Source: Welwitschia mirabilis
Taxonomy: Eukaryota > Gnetophyta > Gnetopsida > Welwitschiales
Direction of reading: 5' to 3'
Assembly (NCBI GenBank): GCA_051453625.1
Contig: JBOZIK010000001.1
Location: 93,968,145 to 94,032,144, forward strand
Length of the DNA: 64,000 bases
Shown here: positions 48,154 to 61,050 of the stretch, in pieces
Layout: every line of letters starts with the position of its first letter
Numbering within the stretch: the first letter of the stretch is position 1
The notes under the pieces: generated by a model
Databases searched by the model: none
What the model was told of the DNA's origin: nothing
The model's input: the letters and a program-made list of their open reading frames with translations, nothing else
Translations under genes and position numbers: made by a program

Positions 48154-49636
48154 TATTAACATGTAAAAATTAACATTTATATCAAGTGTTTCAGGCTAAT
48201 TTATTGTAAACAAAGATAATAATCTAATTATTTTAATCATAAAATACGTGTTTTATTATTTTTAAAACTAAATTTAATTATGTTTTTCTCCACAACAATT
48301 ATAGATATTTAACCACATTTTGGAACACATAACCAAAGATGGACACAATTCTGCATAAAACAACGATGACAATAAATACATGATGTGGTGACACATAGTC
48401 GTAGCATTAGAAGACATGTGATATAGGTATGTAGAGGTGGCATTGAATACATGTGGTAGTAGCACTGGGTGGTAGAGGAATCCTATTCCAAAAAACATGT
48501 GTTAAACTCATCATGATAAAGATTACACCTAATGTTATAATACGATCTCCATTAAATGCTATAAGACAACCTCCATCAAATGCTAATAATAAAGATTCTA
48601 CCTAATGTTAGATAATAAAATTCTATCTACCAAATGCTATAAGACAAACTTAATCAAGTGTTATAAGACAGAATATTATCTACCTAACATTAAATGATAA
48701 AGATTCTACTTAATGCTATAAGCCAAGAGGTTGTGACTGCTCCTCTTCTACCTAACACTATAGTCCAAAAACTTGTAATCATTCCTCTTCTACCTAACGC
48801 TATAAGCTAAGATTTTGCAACCACCCTTAACCCCCATCTCTTCCTATAAAAGGGCCTTAAACCCTTAATTGCTTTCATCTTTTTGTTGGCAAATATGGGA
48901 AATACTTAGAGGCTTTGACGTCATGACGATTTAATACACTTCCTTGAGGGTGGAGTGCTTAAGGCTAGTTGAGGAGTTTTTATTCTTCTCTTTCTTCACT
49001 GATGTAACATACTTATTTTAGTTTTAATAAAGAATTATTTTAAATCCTGTAATTAGTAATGCATAATTTTGGTAGTATTAGTAATATTTAAGTAGAATTA
49101 GTTCTTAAAATAGGTTTAGTATTTTATTGTTAATAATTAGAAATGGTATTAGCAATTTTTAAATGAGCTTATTTAATTATCAACTTTTTTCAAACCGTGT
49201 AAGTTATTTAAAGTTACTTTTTTGATTTATAATATGGATTTTGTGCAGTTAGGTTCATACTTTTCTAGCTTATAAAGGGCCATGAAATATTGAAAGGATA
49301 TAATAACTTATGAAGGCTAATGTGGTGGATGAGATAATGCCTCCACACCAAGCCTTAATAACTTAATGATTTAATGCATGTTTCAGACATAGGAATCTTT
49401 AGAGCAAAGGAGGAGAATTTGATGAATCACTAGATTCTTGAAGCATTTTCATTCCCTAGTGTTGTTAACTGAAGATCACTTCTTTCTTCTCAACATCTAA
49501 TTTTCTTTTGTTTGCATTTTTCTTATAAGTTAGATTAATCTTGTTTCTTTCAACTAATTTACCTCTTATGTCCTATGAAATAATCATACTAAGTGTTTCA
49601 CTTACTTTAAATTTGGACATTTTATTACAATTAACA
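48154..49636 (+). repeat. 5' LTR of an Athila-like Gypsy element
   Basis: Its first 700 bp match 55201-55833: ttaacatgtaaaaatt at the start, aagatggacacaatt, then many taatgctataaga/caaatgctata strings, and ctctataaaagggccttaaa or ctctataaagggccttgaac. CCTATAAAAGGGCC at about 48845 is a convincing TATA region. It ends attaaca at 49636, next to the primer-binding site. Confidence 0.8.
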
Positions 49637-49640
49637 GATT

Positions 49641-49660
49641 TTGGTGTTGTTACTAAGGAT
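49641..49660 (+). other. Decayed primer-binding site of the Athila-like element
   Basis: ttggtgttgttactaaggat corresponds base by base to the Athila-type site TTGGCGCCGTTGCCGGGGAT, after C-to-T and G-to-A changes. It lies four bases after the LTR. Confidence 0.7.
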
Positions 49661-51210
49661 TATCAGCATGGTAATTTTTTTAAGAATACATGATTGTTTT
49701 ACTTACAAGTTTTTTGGTTAGGTTTTATTTTTCCAGTGGTGGGTAGTGGTTGTTGCGGTGTGTAGTTATGCAATGTCTACGTCCTGATTAGAATCCTGTT
49801 AATCAAAATAATAATGCACAAACACAACACACTAATATAGATGGGATTTGACCCAAATGTCCTAATCTATTGAAGGATAAAATAAGAAATAAGAGAGTTT
49901 CTTTCAAAAGAGAAATGCTATAATGTAATCTATAGAAATAACTTGCNNNNNNNNNNNNNNNNNNNNNNNNNNNNNNNNNNNNNNNNNNNNNNNNNNNNNN
50001 NNNNNNNNNNNNNNNNNNNNNNNNNNNNNNNNNNNNNNNNNNNNNNNNNNNNNNNNNNNNNNNNNNNNNNNNNNNNNNNNNNNNNNNNNNNNNNNNNNNN
50101 NNNNNNNNNNNNNNNNNNNNNNNNNNNNNNNNNNNNNNNNNNNNNNNNNNNNNNNNNNNNNNNNNNNNNNNNNNNNNNNNNNNNNNNNNNNNNNNNNNNN
50201 NNNNNNNNNNNNNNNNNNNNNNNNNNNNNNNNNNNNNNNNNNNNNNNNNNNNNNNNNNNNNNNNNNNNNNNNNNNNNNNNNNNNNNNNNNNNNNNNNNNN
50301 NNNNNNNNNNNNNNNNNNNNNNNNNNNNNNNNNNNNNNNNNNNNNNNNNNNNNNNNNNNNNNTTTTAAAGTTTGTTTTTTTATTTTTTAACCTAGGTTGC
50401 TTTAGAGTTAAGAAAACTTAAAATCCTTAAAAATTTTTAATCAAACTTTATGTTGTGTTAAATGTTTTTGTTTTCCTAGTATGTTTTCTACATTTTTATG
50501 TTTTTTTAATTTTTATTCCTACATTTCATTATGTGCCTAAAACATTATAACTTTCTTAAAAAATTTTCTCACAAATTTGTTATGTTGGGTATGACTCTAT
50601 TCACATTCATCATCTATGTTTTACTTTGTTGGGAGTCCAATACTACTTTTGTTCAACAATTACTTAAAAAACCACTGTGTGAAAAATGATTTCATTCTAT
50701 GAAACCTTATTTGGACCATTGGCATTCTAGTTTAGAGAACTTTATCCTTTTAATAGAACCTTCCTTGCAACCTCTAAAACCTTTTTGACTTACAGACCTT
50801 GAAAAATTTCCTTTGTTTATTGTCTAAAAACTTCTTGCAACCATACGACCTATTTCTTAACTAACTTGAACTTGTAATAGAATAGGAAGATTAATCTAAG
50901 ATAACATGGACTCCTTTATTGATCACAAAGAAATGAGAGAACTCAAATCCAGAAATGAAAGCTGAGCTCAAAATGACTCTAAACAAGTATAATACTTAAC
51001 CATAAAAAATAACCAAAGTAACCAAATTGGCTCATTACAACACAATCCAAATGACCCACTTGATTCCTTTAATGGAGTCTTATTAGATCAAGAAATTCTC
51101 AATAGGTTAACAACATGTTATTTCACCTAAGAAGTGGCCAAATGATAATATACCCTTATCACTATCACTAATTAACCTAAGTAAACCCTTCATGATTACC
51201 TCCAATCACA
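49661..51210. other. Leader and early gag zone with 416-N gap
   Basis: N run at 49947-50362. The sequenced parts have no legible domain. Confidence 0.5.
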
Positions 51211-52700
51211 AAGCCTAGGAATACCTTCTTAGATAGTGTTATCACCTATTAACCAGAGGCTAGAGTTTAAACCTTCTACCATCCAACTCTTATTCCATTT
51301 ACATGGTGTTAAATCTAAAGATCCATATCTACACCTTAAGGAATTTTAATATGCCTTATCAATTGTCCCTTAGTATCCAAACACTCACAATGCATTTATA
51401 CTTACTTTATTTCCCTTTTCCCTAAAAGGGAAGGCAAAATCTTGGTTATACACCCTAAAACCATTTTCCATTAATTAGATGGACCTAAGAAAAGCTTTCA
51501 ACTCTAAGTTATTTTGTAGTTGCAAGACAAACACCCTTAAGAAAGAAATCATGAACTTTCAACAAAAGAATTATGAAACCTTTTCCTAGACCTTAGAAAG
51601 ATATAAAGATCTATTATTAAAATTCCCCTAACATGGTTTTAAACTAGGTAGGGAGATAAGGTTATTCTATGATGGGTTGTTGTTATAACCCACATTTTGT
51701 AAGCTTTAATTAATAGAATTTATAAACTATGTAAAACAGTTTTGATATCAATTCTAATGAAAATCCTTTTTTTAATTCTTAGAGAGAATTTATGTGTAAT
51801 CCTATAATCAAATAAANNNNNNNNNNNNNNNNNNNNNNNNNNNNNNNNNNNNNNNNNNNNNNNNNNNNNNNNNNNNNNNNNNNNNNNNNNNNNNNNNNNN
51901 NNNNNNNNNNNNNNNNGGATTTGATCCTAGGTTCCGTTGTGCATGATAGTTAATAACCAAAAAAAAAAATTATGGTTAATTAGGGTAATTAAATTTGGGG
52001 TGTCATAGTTGTCCATAAATAACCATCAACTAATAGAAATGATGAGCTAATGTAATTTCCTAAACATGCCCTAGAGGAGGTTTGGAAGTACTTGGAAATT
52101 TTACTTGAGAGATCAAAAAAATAGGAGAAATCTATGGAACTTCAAAATTACATCATTCAGTTAGATAAACTAGTATCTTTAAAATTTCAAAAAACTTTAA
52201 AGTAGGTAAGAAAATAGATGAGCTAGAATGAAAGGCAGAATCCTTAACCACTTCACCTTTATCCATGATTGTTAAACCTGAATGCTTATTTTGCCACATC
52301 GACATTCATGAAACCAATAAATGCCCTTCCATTTTTCTATTCCAAAACATAATTAATGAATAGGTAAATGCAATAGGATAATAATGACAAACTCCAAAAA
52401 CAACTCATATTCAAACACATATAAGCCTAGGTGGAAGAATTACCCTAATTTTTCTTAGAAGCAAGACAATTAAATTAATCAACAAAGAAACCCATCTCCT
52501 TCATCTTCCTTCTAACCATTTAAAACCAACTACCAAAAACCATTACCATTTAACTCATTGGAGGATACCCTCAAAGCTTTCATAGAAACACAAATACAAA
52601 TAAATTAAAGTCAAGAATAGACAAATCAAAGATTTGAACAAATACATCAAAGACTTGAACAAAGCATTAGCCAACTCCAACAAATCATCACTCACATTCT
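51211..52700 (+). pseudogene. Athila-like element: gag with CCHC knuckle
   Basis: At 51390-51690 the frames give FPFPLKGKAKSWLYTLKPFS, MDLRKAFNSKLF, LKKEIMNFQQKNYETFS and REIRLFYDGLL, the Athila gag pattern (LFPFSLxDxAxxWL, LKKAFLxKFF, LRxEIxxFQQ, FYDGL). A zinc knuckle CLFCHIDIHETNKC (CX2CX4HX4C) is intact at 52283-52324, followed by NAIG. A 100-N gap lies at 51817-51916. Stops are scattered throughout. Confidence 0.75.
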
Positions 52701-52964
52701 CTCATCAATAAACTAAAAGAAAATAATAAAACTCCTCATGAGTGCCTAGCTTAATCCTAAGGAATTAAATTTATTAAAGAAGAGTTAAGCCACTTAGAAC
52801 AAATCAAAGCAATTTACCTTAGAAGTGGCATTGAGATTAAGCAAGGATTAACACAGAGTAGAGATAAGGGAAAAGTAAAAGAGCAAGATATAACTCCTTA
52901 CAAAGAACCTTTACATTTCCTCCAAGCTTTGAATAAAGAAAAGATAATAGACTTATGAAAATAA

Positions 52965-53790
52965 TTGCCTACATATAGAGATCCTTTGCCTTTTCACCAA
53001 CATCTTAGAAAGGAGAAGATCGAAAAACAACAACTTGAGGCCATAGACATTTTCAAAGAAGTTAAAATTAACATAACTCTCTTAAGAATGATTAAAAATA
53101 TGCTTGCTTATGAAAAATTCCTTAAGAATATGTGCATTATAAAAAGATGCATAAATATTAAAAGTAAAAACTCTTTAGCCTAGCAAACAGGTGCAATCAT
53201 CTAAAACCAGATTCTGCCTAAGTATAAAAATGCAGGTTTCTTCATGATATGTATTACAATTAGAGATAAAAATATTAAATAAAAATTCTTAAATTTTGAA
53301 GTAAGTGTCAATATTTTATGTGATGGTATTTACAAATAACTTGGCTTATATAACCTTAAATGCACTAGAATCTAGTTATAACTAGTGGTTAATTCCATGA
53401 AGACACCGTTAGGAATGATTGAGAATATAATAGTTCAAATTAATAACTACTATTTTCTGGCTGACTTCATAGTCTTAGAGATGGATATGATAGAATGAAA
53501 TTTAGTGTCCATCATCTTAGGAATACCTTTCCTTTCAAATTCTAATGCTTTAACAATTGCAGGAATTATCAAATGAAAATAGTATTTGACAACATGACTA
53601 TAAACTTAAACAATTTTAATATAATGAAATTTTTAAATGATCTTGAGGAGGCTAGTTATCTTAATAAAACTTATAACTTTGAATGTTCCCCTTCCGAGCC
53701 AAATATTTCCAACTCTTTGTTATCATTTGATTATCATTCCTTTAATTATAAACTTGAAAGTTTAAAAATAAGGATTATTTCCTCATGAGC
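52965..53790 (+). pseudogene. Athila-like element: protease region
   Basis: PTYRDPLPFHQHLRKEKIEK and FKEVKINITLLRMIKNM match the 'PPFPQRLxKxKxEKQ...FKKLxINIPxxExLxQMP' segment before the protease. VSVNILCDGIYK (active-site loop, DLGASINLMP in the family; the catalytic Asp is lost), NIIVQINNYYFLADFIVLEM and SIILGIPFLSNSNALT (ILGRPFLATxxAxI) complete the domain. The frame is open at 53573-53788. No RT follows. Confidence 0.75.
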
Positions 53791-55185
53791 ATCGCATCAT
53801 ATCATTATCACTTATTCCACCACCCTTTTGAATCTTTTCATTTCCTAAGTACATTGTCAAATTACTTTTTCAAACCCATAAGTCATCCATCCAAATCACC
53901 AAACAATGAGTTTTTAAGACTTACTGATCTAGATTAATGGTACTTAAATAAAAATCAATAATAAGTGATCATGTTATCACCTAAGTAATGGTTAAGATCA
54001 AGTTTACTTATGGGTTTTTAAGCAAAATAATGCTTATTTTGAAGAGGTTAGTTAAGAATACATTTGCTTCTGATCTATAGTTTCAGTAAAGCTTAGTTGA
54101 AAAGGTAGGATTTATCTTTAGGTGTGCTCTTAAGTAAAAAAGCTCTAATGGGGACAAGATTTGTTTTGACTAGGCTAATAAGTTAATAACCCCCTAAAAG
54201 TGCATAAAAAATGACTATGCAAAGTTGAAGAAAAGAACATAATATATCTCTTTTCTAAAAGCATATAAGATTAATCACTTAGTTGTGTTTAGTTAACTAT
54301 GTTCAGGCTATGGATACCTACTAGCAATGTAGCTCTAATGATCTACTTATGACATGATCAACTACATCAGGGATGTAAACCCTCGCTGGCAATGCAACAC
54401 TGATTTCTACATAATACAACATGCCTAACTCTATTGGTAGAAAATGTCATAGCATTGGATACTGAATGTGATTTAAAGGAATAATACTAAGGACATATGT
54501 AAAGGTGGGGATGGAAAAAAAAGGAATGAAAAGGTGGGAACCAGAGGATTTAGGTGAACTATTGTCTCTTCATTTTCATACTTAAGATTTGCATTAATTT
54601 CTTAGATTCCTATAGTTTACTTGATTAAAACTTAGCTTGGTTAATATTGCGGTTCACTAAGAATACAAAAATATAATAAATAACTAATAATTTAGGATAG
54701 TTTTATCACTTATTCATTCGTTTTTGGTTTTACTCCACTTACCCATTTTCCATCTCATTTATCTTGTATCACTTCATTACGTTTCACTTCATATCATTTT
54801 CATAAGAAATAACTCCTAAAGCATTAACTATTTCTATGGATAGATTTTCCACTTAGCACATGTTTGATTATAAATAGCTTACCCTTTTTCTTAGCTTAAT
54901 TTGTATTGTTTCAAATAAAAGAACTCTTGGCGATCTATCTACACATGTGTTTTCAAATAATTTAATAATTTCATCATAAACTTTGAGGATGAAGTTAAGT
55001 TTTGGTTAGGGGATGGGAAATCTTAATTTTCACTAAATTTTTTACTTTGATGCCTTAATCACATAAAACTAGTAACAAAAGTTTTCAAGTTATATCATTC
55101 ACACACTTGAAGTGCTTTTGACATAGATAATTTTTCCATGTTTAACCATTTAATTATCAACCTTTTGCTAAGATACTAGTAAAAA
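53791..55185. other. Non-coding 3' interior of the Athila-like element
   Basis: This is where RT, RNase H and integrase would be expected, but none can be read in any frame over about 1.4 kb. Confidence 0.55.
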
Positions 55186-55200
55186 ACTAGTTAGGGGGTG
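55184..55200 (+). other. Polypurine tract of the Athila-like element
   Basis: aaactagttagggggtg abuts TGTTAACATG, the start of the 3' LTR. Confidence 0.65.
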
Positions 55201-55833
55201 TGTTAACATGTAAAAATTTACATTTATATCAAGCATTTTAAGCTAATTTATTGTAAACAAAAACATTAATTTAATTGTTTTAATCACTAAATATGTCTTT
55301 TATTATTTTTAATATAAAATCTAATATTATGTTTTTCTCTATATTAATTGTAGATCTTTAGCCATATTTTGGAATACATGGCAGAAGATGGACACAATTT
55401 CACATAAAACAATGGTGGTAATGGAGATAGAGGTGGTTACACATAGTAGTAGCATTAAAAGAGATGTGGTAGAGATATGTGGAGTTGGCACTAGAGATAT
55501 GTAACAAAAACACCTGTTGGTAAAGAAAACCAGCTCTAAAGGACATATGTTAAACTCGTTATGATAAAGCTTCCACCTAATGATACATAAATATATCCAT
55601 CAAATACTATAAAGAAACCTTCATCAAATGCTAAATGATGAAGATTATACCTAATGCTAAAGGACAAGATCTTATCTCTCTAACACTACAAGACAACTTC
55701 CATTAAATGCTATAAGATAGAATCTTATCTACCAAATGCTAAATGATGAAGATTTATTTAATACTATAATCCAAGATCTTGTAATCATTCCTCATCCCAT
55801 CTCTCTCTATAAAGGGCCTTGAACCCTTCATTA
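55201..55833 (+). repeat. 3' LTR of the Athila-like element, cut by a gap
   Basis: It begins TGTTAACATG and matches the first 700 bp of the 5' LTR through ctctataaagggccttgaac. A 100-N gap (55834-55933) follows. The sequence after the gap does not obviously continue the LTR. Confidence 0.8.
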
Positions 55834-55933
55834 NNNNNNNNNNNNNNNNNNNNNNNNNNNNNNNNNNNNNNNNNNNNNNNNNNNNNNNNNNNNNNNNNNN
55901 NNNNNNNNNNNNNNNNNNNNNNNNNNNNNNNNN

Positions 55934-56378
55934 CAAGTTTCAAATTCAATGCTATGTGTCATCACCTCAATGCATGTAGTACATAACATGGGAGGTGGTT
56001 TAGCTTCTTCTTTGGATTCGTGGCTATTTTCTTAAAAATCCAAACTATTCAATGGAGTTGTGTGGTTCTTCACTAGCTATTTTCTTAAACATCCAAACTA
56101 TAGGCGAGCTAATATAGGTAAAATAATCTGGCTAATTTCCTACCATCTTATAGAAGTATTTTACTCTTGGCTTTTGTAGGATTTAATTAGGTAACCTTGG
56201 ACTTATTCATGTTGGATATAAAATGTAAAATTGAAAACCTTAGACAATCATAACAAATAAATTTTAGCCAAGTGTATGCACATAATTATTTTTATTGCTA
56301 GAACAATGATATTTTTGACCTAAAATTTTATGACGTCTTATAAGTAAAACTTTCATCTGATAAAATATTTTCAAGAGG
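55934..56378. other. Spacer with a short direct repeat
   Basis: gctattttcttaaaaatcca and gctattttcttaaacatcca occur about 60 bp apart (near 56022 and 56081). Otherwise nothing was recognised. Confidence 0.4.
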
Positions 56379-57200
56379 ATGAATCCTCTAACTTTTGAAG
56401 GTGTAGGTGATGCTCTAGATGCAGAAGCTTGGTTTATTTACCTGCAAAAAGAATTGGAATTATTTAGTTTTACAACAAACCAAAAAGCAATAATGGAAAC
56501 TCATCAACTCATTAAAGGAGCAGCTCTATGATGGGATGCAAAAAGGCTACAACCATCTTTTCTAGAGCAAATGATGTGGGAGGAATTTGAAAGAAGATTT
56601 TTAAGGTAGATATATCTCTAAATTTTTTAAAAATGCTAAAACAGAGGAATTTTACAATCTTAAACAACATTCCATGATCATAGACCAATATGAGCATAAT
56701 TTATGGAATTTTTGAGATGTGTTCTTAAATTAGCAGGCAGTGAAGAAGTAAAAGTCAGAAAGATGATGTTTGGTGTGCACCCAATGATTTAAAATCGAGT
56801 TAAACTATTTCAACCAACAACTATTGTAACACCTTTTTAGAAGGCTAGACTTAATGGGGAGTCTTGGACTAGGAATAAAAACTTCATAGAGAAAAGGAGA
56901 ATGACTCAAGATGTTGAAGGAATGCAACTATGGAAGAAACCATTCAATAGAAATGTAGGTATGGTTAAAGGAAGATGAAGAGTAAATATGGTTGTAGTTA
57001 ATAATAGGAAAATGCAACAACTACAAGGAGGAACGCAAAATCAAACAATTAGAGGATGGGGCAGATTTACAAGTGCGCTAAGAAATGATAAATCCACCAA
57101 AAATACAACTAATCATTTTAGGAATACATGATGTTTTCTATGTCAGAGACTCCATTATGTCATAAATTTCCCTGAAAGGAATAAATAGGAAGCAACTTCA
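56379..57200 (+). pseudogene. Tekay-like Gypsy element: gag with damaged zinc knuckle
   Basis: MNPLTFEGVGDALDAEAWFI (PxFxGxxDxxxAExWL), KGAAL.WDAKRLQPSF and WEEFERRFL give the gag core of Tekay/Del chromoviruses. CFLCQRLHYVINF at 57132-57173 is the zinc knuckle with its last Cys changed to Phe. In-frame stops are present. Confidence 0.75.
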
Positions 57201-57600
57201 ACAAATGCTAGGATGTTATATGCCTTGGCCTCCAAGGAAGGTAGTCAACTAAAAATGATATTGGAAACTACAAATACTCTGTTAAACCTTCCTGTGAAAA
57301 TTTTAATAGATATAGGAGCATATGATTCTTTTCATTTCATATATGATATCTCAAAAGATATTTTTAGAAATTAAAAATTTCAAACAATTAATAGTGGAAC
57401 TTCCTGATGGTAGTTAAATCAAAATAATTGGAGAAACCTTGTGTGTACATTATGTGTTGGTGGTTACAATTTCACGGTGCAATTATTAATCTTAGATATA
57501 CGTTATTATTTTAGGAATGAATTACCTATAGGAAAATAAAGTACAAATAGATTGTTACTATAAAAAGGTTACAATGATAGACTTGAAAGAAGAAACGTGT
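57201..57600 (+). pseudogene. Tekay-like element: protease remnant
   Basis: LPVKILIDIGAYDSFHF at about 57290-57340 corresponds to 'xxxxVLFDTGASHSFI', with the catalytic DTG reading DIG (57309-57317). Later motifs are weak. Confidence 0.6.
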
Positions 57601-58366
57601 ATGTTTGCTAATTGTATCAGGAATCATATCGGAAAGACTAATAAGATGTAAACAACTGAAGAAGGAAGCTAAGCAAGGGAGAGCTTTTGGAGTTATTATG
57701 TTTTCATCACGAAACAAGGCGAATATTTTAGGTATTCCAGTAGTGCAAGAACTTTTAGATGTCTTTCGTGAGGGGCTGTCAAGATGTTCTCCAAGTGGAG
57801 AGGAAGACTTCAAAATAACTCTCAATCCAAGAATGGAACCATCTATAAAAGCATCATATAGAATGTCTGTTGTTGAGTTATTGAAATTAAAACCTCAACT
57901 AGTAGCACTCTTAGATAAAGAGTTGATTAGGCTTAATATTTCACCTTGGATTGCACTAGTTTTATTTATTAAAAAGAAGGATGGAGGTTAAAGGTTATGT
58001 GTGGATTATGGAATGCTAAGTAGGGTAACAATAAAAAATAGTTACCATTATCTAGAATTGGTGATTTATTTAATCAACAGAAGTACCAAGTCTTTTTTTT
58101 AAAATTAATCTTAAATCAAGATACTCTTAACTTAGAATCAAAGAAAAAGATATTGTCAAAACAACATTTCATACTAGATATGACCATTATGAATTTGAGG
58201 TAGTGCCATTGGGAGTTACCAATGCACTAACTATATTCATGACAGTTACGAACAACATTTGTCAAACTAGTTTAGATGAATTTATGATGGTATTATTGAT
58301 CATGTTTTGATGTACTTGTCTACCAAGGAGGAACATGAAAAATATTTAAAGATGGTATTCGAGATA
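57601..58366 (+). pseudogene. Tekay-like element: reverse transcriptase, truncated
   Basis: The open stretch 57605-57991 carries ELLDVFREGLSRCSPSGEED, then SYRMSVVELLKLKPQLVALL, IRLNISPWIALVLFIKKKDG. After a stop, RLCVDYG (about 57994) and VTIKNSYHYL follow. The YxDD area (about 58285-58320) is scrambled. Similarity ends abruptly at about 58366 (LKMVFEI), where LTR-like sequence begins. RNase H, integrase and chromodomain are absent. Confidence 0.8.
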
Positions 58367-59296
58367 TGATGATGATAAATTTTAATGTAAATCTTGCTTA
58401 TTAATGAGGTATTTTCATTATCTTAATTATGCATTTTGAATAATAATAGATATTTTTTTAATTATTATACTTACTAATCAATAGGTTAGTTAGTTAATAT
58501 GTTAGTAGGTTAGTATGTATATATTTTATTTTTACGTTTCAGATACAGAATGCCATATGGCATGAAGATGAGATAGAAGAATAACCTCAACTATATGCCT
58601 ATTCCTAAGGAGCAAAGAACGAAAACAGGAAAACAAACAAGGGTATAAGAAAGGGATCACCATCAAAGGTGGGGATTTTTTTGGTAGAAATTTCTAGGAA
58701 TAGGCTAAGTAAAAAGGTCAAGAAAGGGAGCTTCAGCCATCTTGCAAAGGGCTCAGTAGCATTTCCCATACTCCAAGGTGTTACTTGTAAAGTAAAACAC
58801 AAGCCTTAGTGCATCTCTATATAACAATTAATATTTTAATATAAAGTTGAAAAGCATATTTGGGTATCATTTTGTGCATGTTCTATTATTTGAAAAAGAA
58901 ATATTATTTTTATTTGCTCTTGTTTTTACAGCTAAACATAAATCAAGATAATTAATAGTACTTAGAAATAAGTATTATCCAGCATCTCATCTAGTTTCTA
59001 TCATGTTTCACTACTTTCTTCATTTCCTCCTATTATAATATATGTATATAGTAACTTAGCAGTAATAAACCAACTTGACTAGTTCAAGCACCTTCATTAT
59101 GAGACTATCATAATAATGCATTTTAAACTAAATGGTTAAATCTTAACTAGTGTTTTAATAAGCCTTTGATTATTTTTATTTAATGATGTGAGCTTATTTT
59201 AGGTTAATTACAACATAGTTTCTACAGTTTTCCAGCATTGTTTTATATTATTTTATAACATTTTCTATAATTATTTTACCACATTAGCATCCATCA
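58367..59296 (+). repeat. Candidate 5' LTR of a second Athila/Tat-like element
   Basis: It begins TGATGATGATAAATTTTAAT exactly where the Tekay RT breaks off and ends ...catccatCA just before tttTGGCACTACAAGGAAGG, a possible primer-binding site, with gag downstream. Its partner LTR is outside the window, so this rests on position and ends only. Confidence 0.4.
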
Positions 59297-59329
59297 TTTT
59301 GGCACTACAAGGAAGGTGTTCTAAAGTTA

Positions 59330-60268
59330 ACTAGTGGAGATGATGAAAAATGTGATCCAACAAGATAGCCAAGGAAAACTATGGGATGAAAGAGGCAAGT
59401 ATGTTAGAGACCTACATAAATATGGTCTAGATAAGTAAACTATAAATAATGTTAAAATAGAAGTGGAAGAAGAATATTTTATGGAGGATGAAGTCACCCT
59501 TGAAAAGGTGGTGAAGAAACAAATCTTTTTATAATTGATGAATGAATTTGAGCAACGATTGCAAACGATTCTTACATTACCTCACTCACAAGGAAAATCT
59601 TCTCAAATAGTGTAGGTAAAAAGGCCTAAAAAGAAAGTTGTAACAAGATGCTATTGAGAAGATGATGGAGATTTAAGACCACTAAATCATGATACCCATT
59701 GGTTATAATATTTAAGTCCTATTAATCCTACAGCCTTACAGAAACCAAATAAAGTAAGAAACATAAACACTACATCGATACCCACTTTTAAGGGTAAAAA
59801 GTCAAAAGAATGCCTATTACATCTAAGCTTGTTTGATGTTTTTTTTAAAGCTAATTATCTTAACTCAGAATCTAACTTTATAAGATATTTTTCTTTTTCT
59901 TTAAAATGAGATTCTCAACTATGATATCATAGAAATCCTAATAATGATTTTAGCTCATGGGAATCTCTTAAAAATGCTTTCCTAGCTAAATTTTAATCCA
60001 TGAAGATGGTTGAAGATATAAGAAAATAAATCTTAAACATTAAAAAAAGATATAATAAAAGATTTGATGAATTCATAGACAAGTATAACATATTGTTAGC
60101 TAAATGTCCTAACCATGGATTCACATTTAGGAAATGGGTTAGGGCCTTGCTTAGAGGACTACAAAGTCAAACCTTAAAAGAATTAAACTTGTTATGTAGA
60201 GGAAGCATAAAAACAAAGAATGTCCAAGAAGTGGGAGAAGCCATTACCCAGTTTTATAACATGAGTTA
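59330..60268 (+). pseudogene. Second Athila/Tat-like element: gag
   Basis: At 59780-60268: FKGKKSKECLLHLSLFDVFF, SWESLKNAFLAKF, KKRYNKRFDEFIDKYNILLA, KCPNHGFTF and VRALLRGLQSQTLKELNLL. These are the retrotransposon gag core in order. A few stops replace Trp or Gln codons. Confidence 0.8.
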
Positions 60269-61050
60269 AGGATGGGAATAAGAAAGCTAAAAAAATAAGA
60301 AGGTAAAGAAAGTATGTACCCCAAAAGCAAATGGTAGCGTGTATAGTTTAAAACATATCAGTCTTATAGAAGAAGTGGCTAAAAACATGACTAATAGTAT
60401 GGTAGAAAAATTTGATAGATTAGTTATGCAACACTTTAATGAAGATGAAGGACCTACATATGAAGTAAAATAGAAAGGCATTTACAAAGGTCTATTAATT
60501 CAAAAAGGCAAGAACAATATGATTATTATAGAAATTGAAGAAATAGAAACTCAAAGGACATAAGAGAAAAATCAGAAATAGATTAAAAAGAAGGAAAATT
60601 TCCTATTCAACCTCAATCAAACTCTAGAAATGCAATAAGTAAGGTAGTAACTACTAGATTTGTGAAATAGAAAGTGACATATGAATCACAAAAAAAGAAA
60701 ATTAATTCAAGCAACTCATTATATAATAAAGAGAAAGAGACTAAAAGAAAAATAATGGATGATGACTCAGTGGATCCTTTACCTTTTCCAATGAGAAGTA
60801 AACAAATAGATCATCCAAAAGTTAAAAAGGATATAGAATATTTAATAAATATTTTAAAAGACACGAAAATATCATTACTTCTTTTAAAGTTATTAAAATA
60901 CATGCCTATGTATTGGAAACAAATTAAAAGCATTAGTTCAAAATAGAAGAGGAAAAAAGAAAGAAAGAAGGAAAAATAAATTAAAATGGTAAGGAAAGAT
61001 CAAGTTTCTTAGGCTTCCATACAAATTCTTCAAAGTAAACAACATGAAAA
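60269..61050 (+). pseudogene. Second Athila/Tat-like element: gag-protease linker
   Basis: An open frame at 60674-60946 includes SVDPLPFPMRSKQIDHPKVK, KDIEYLINILKDTKISLLLL and LLKYMPMYWKQIK, similar in layout to the pre-protease segment of the neighbouring Athila-like element. Confidence 0.55.
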
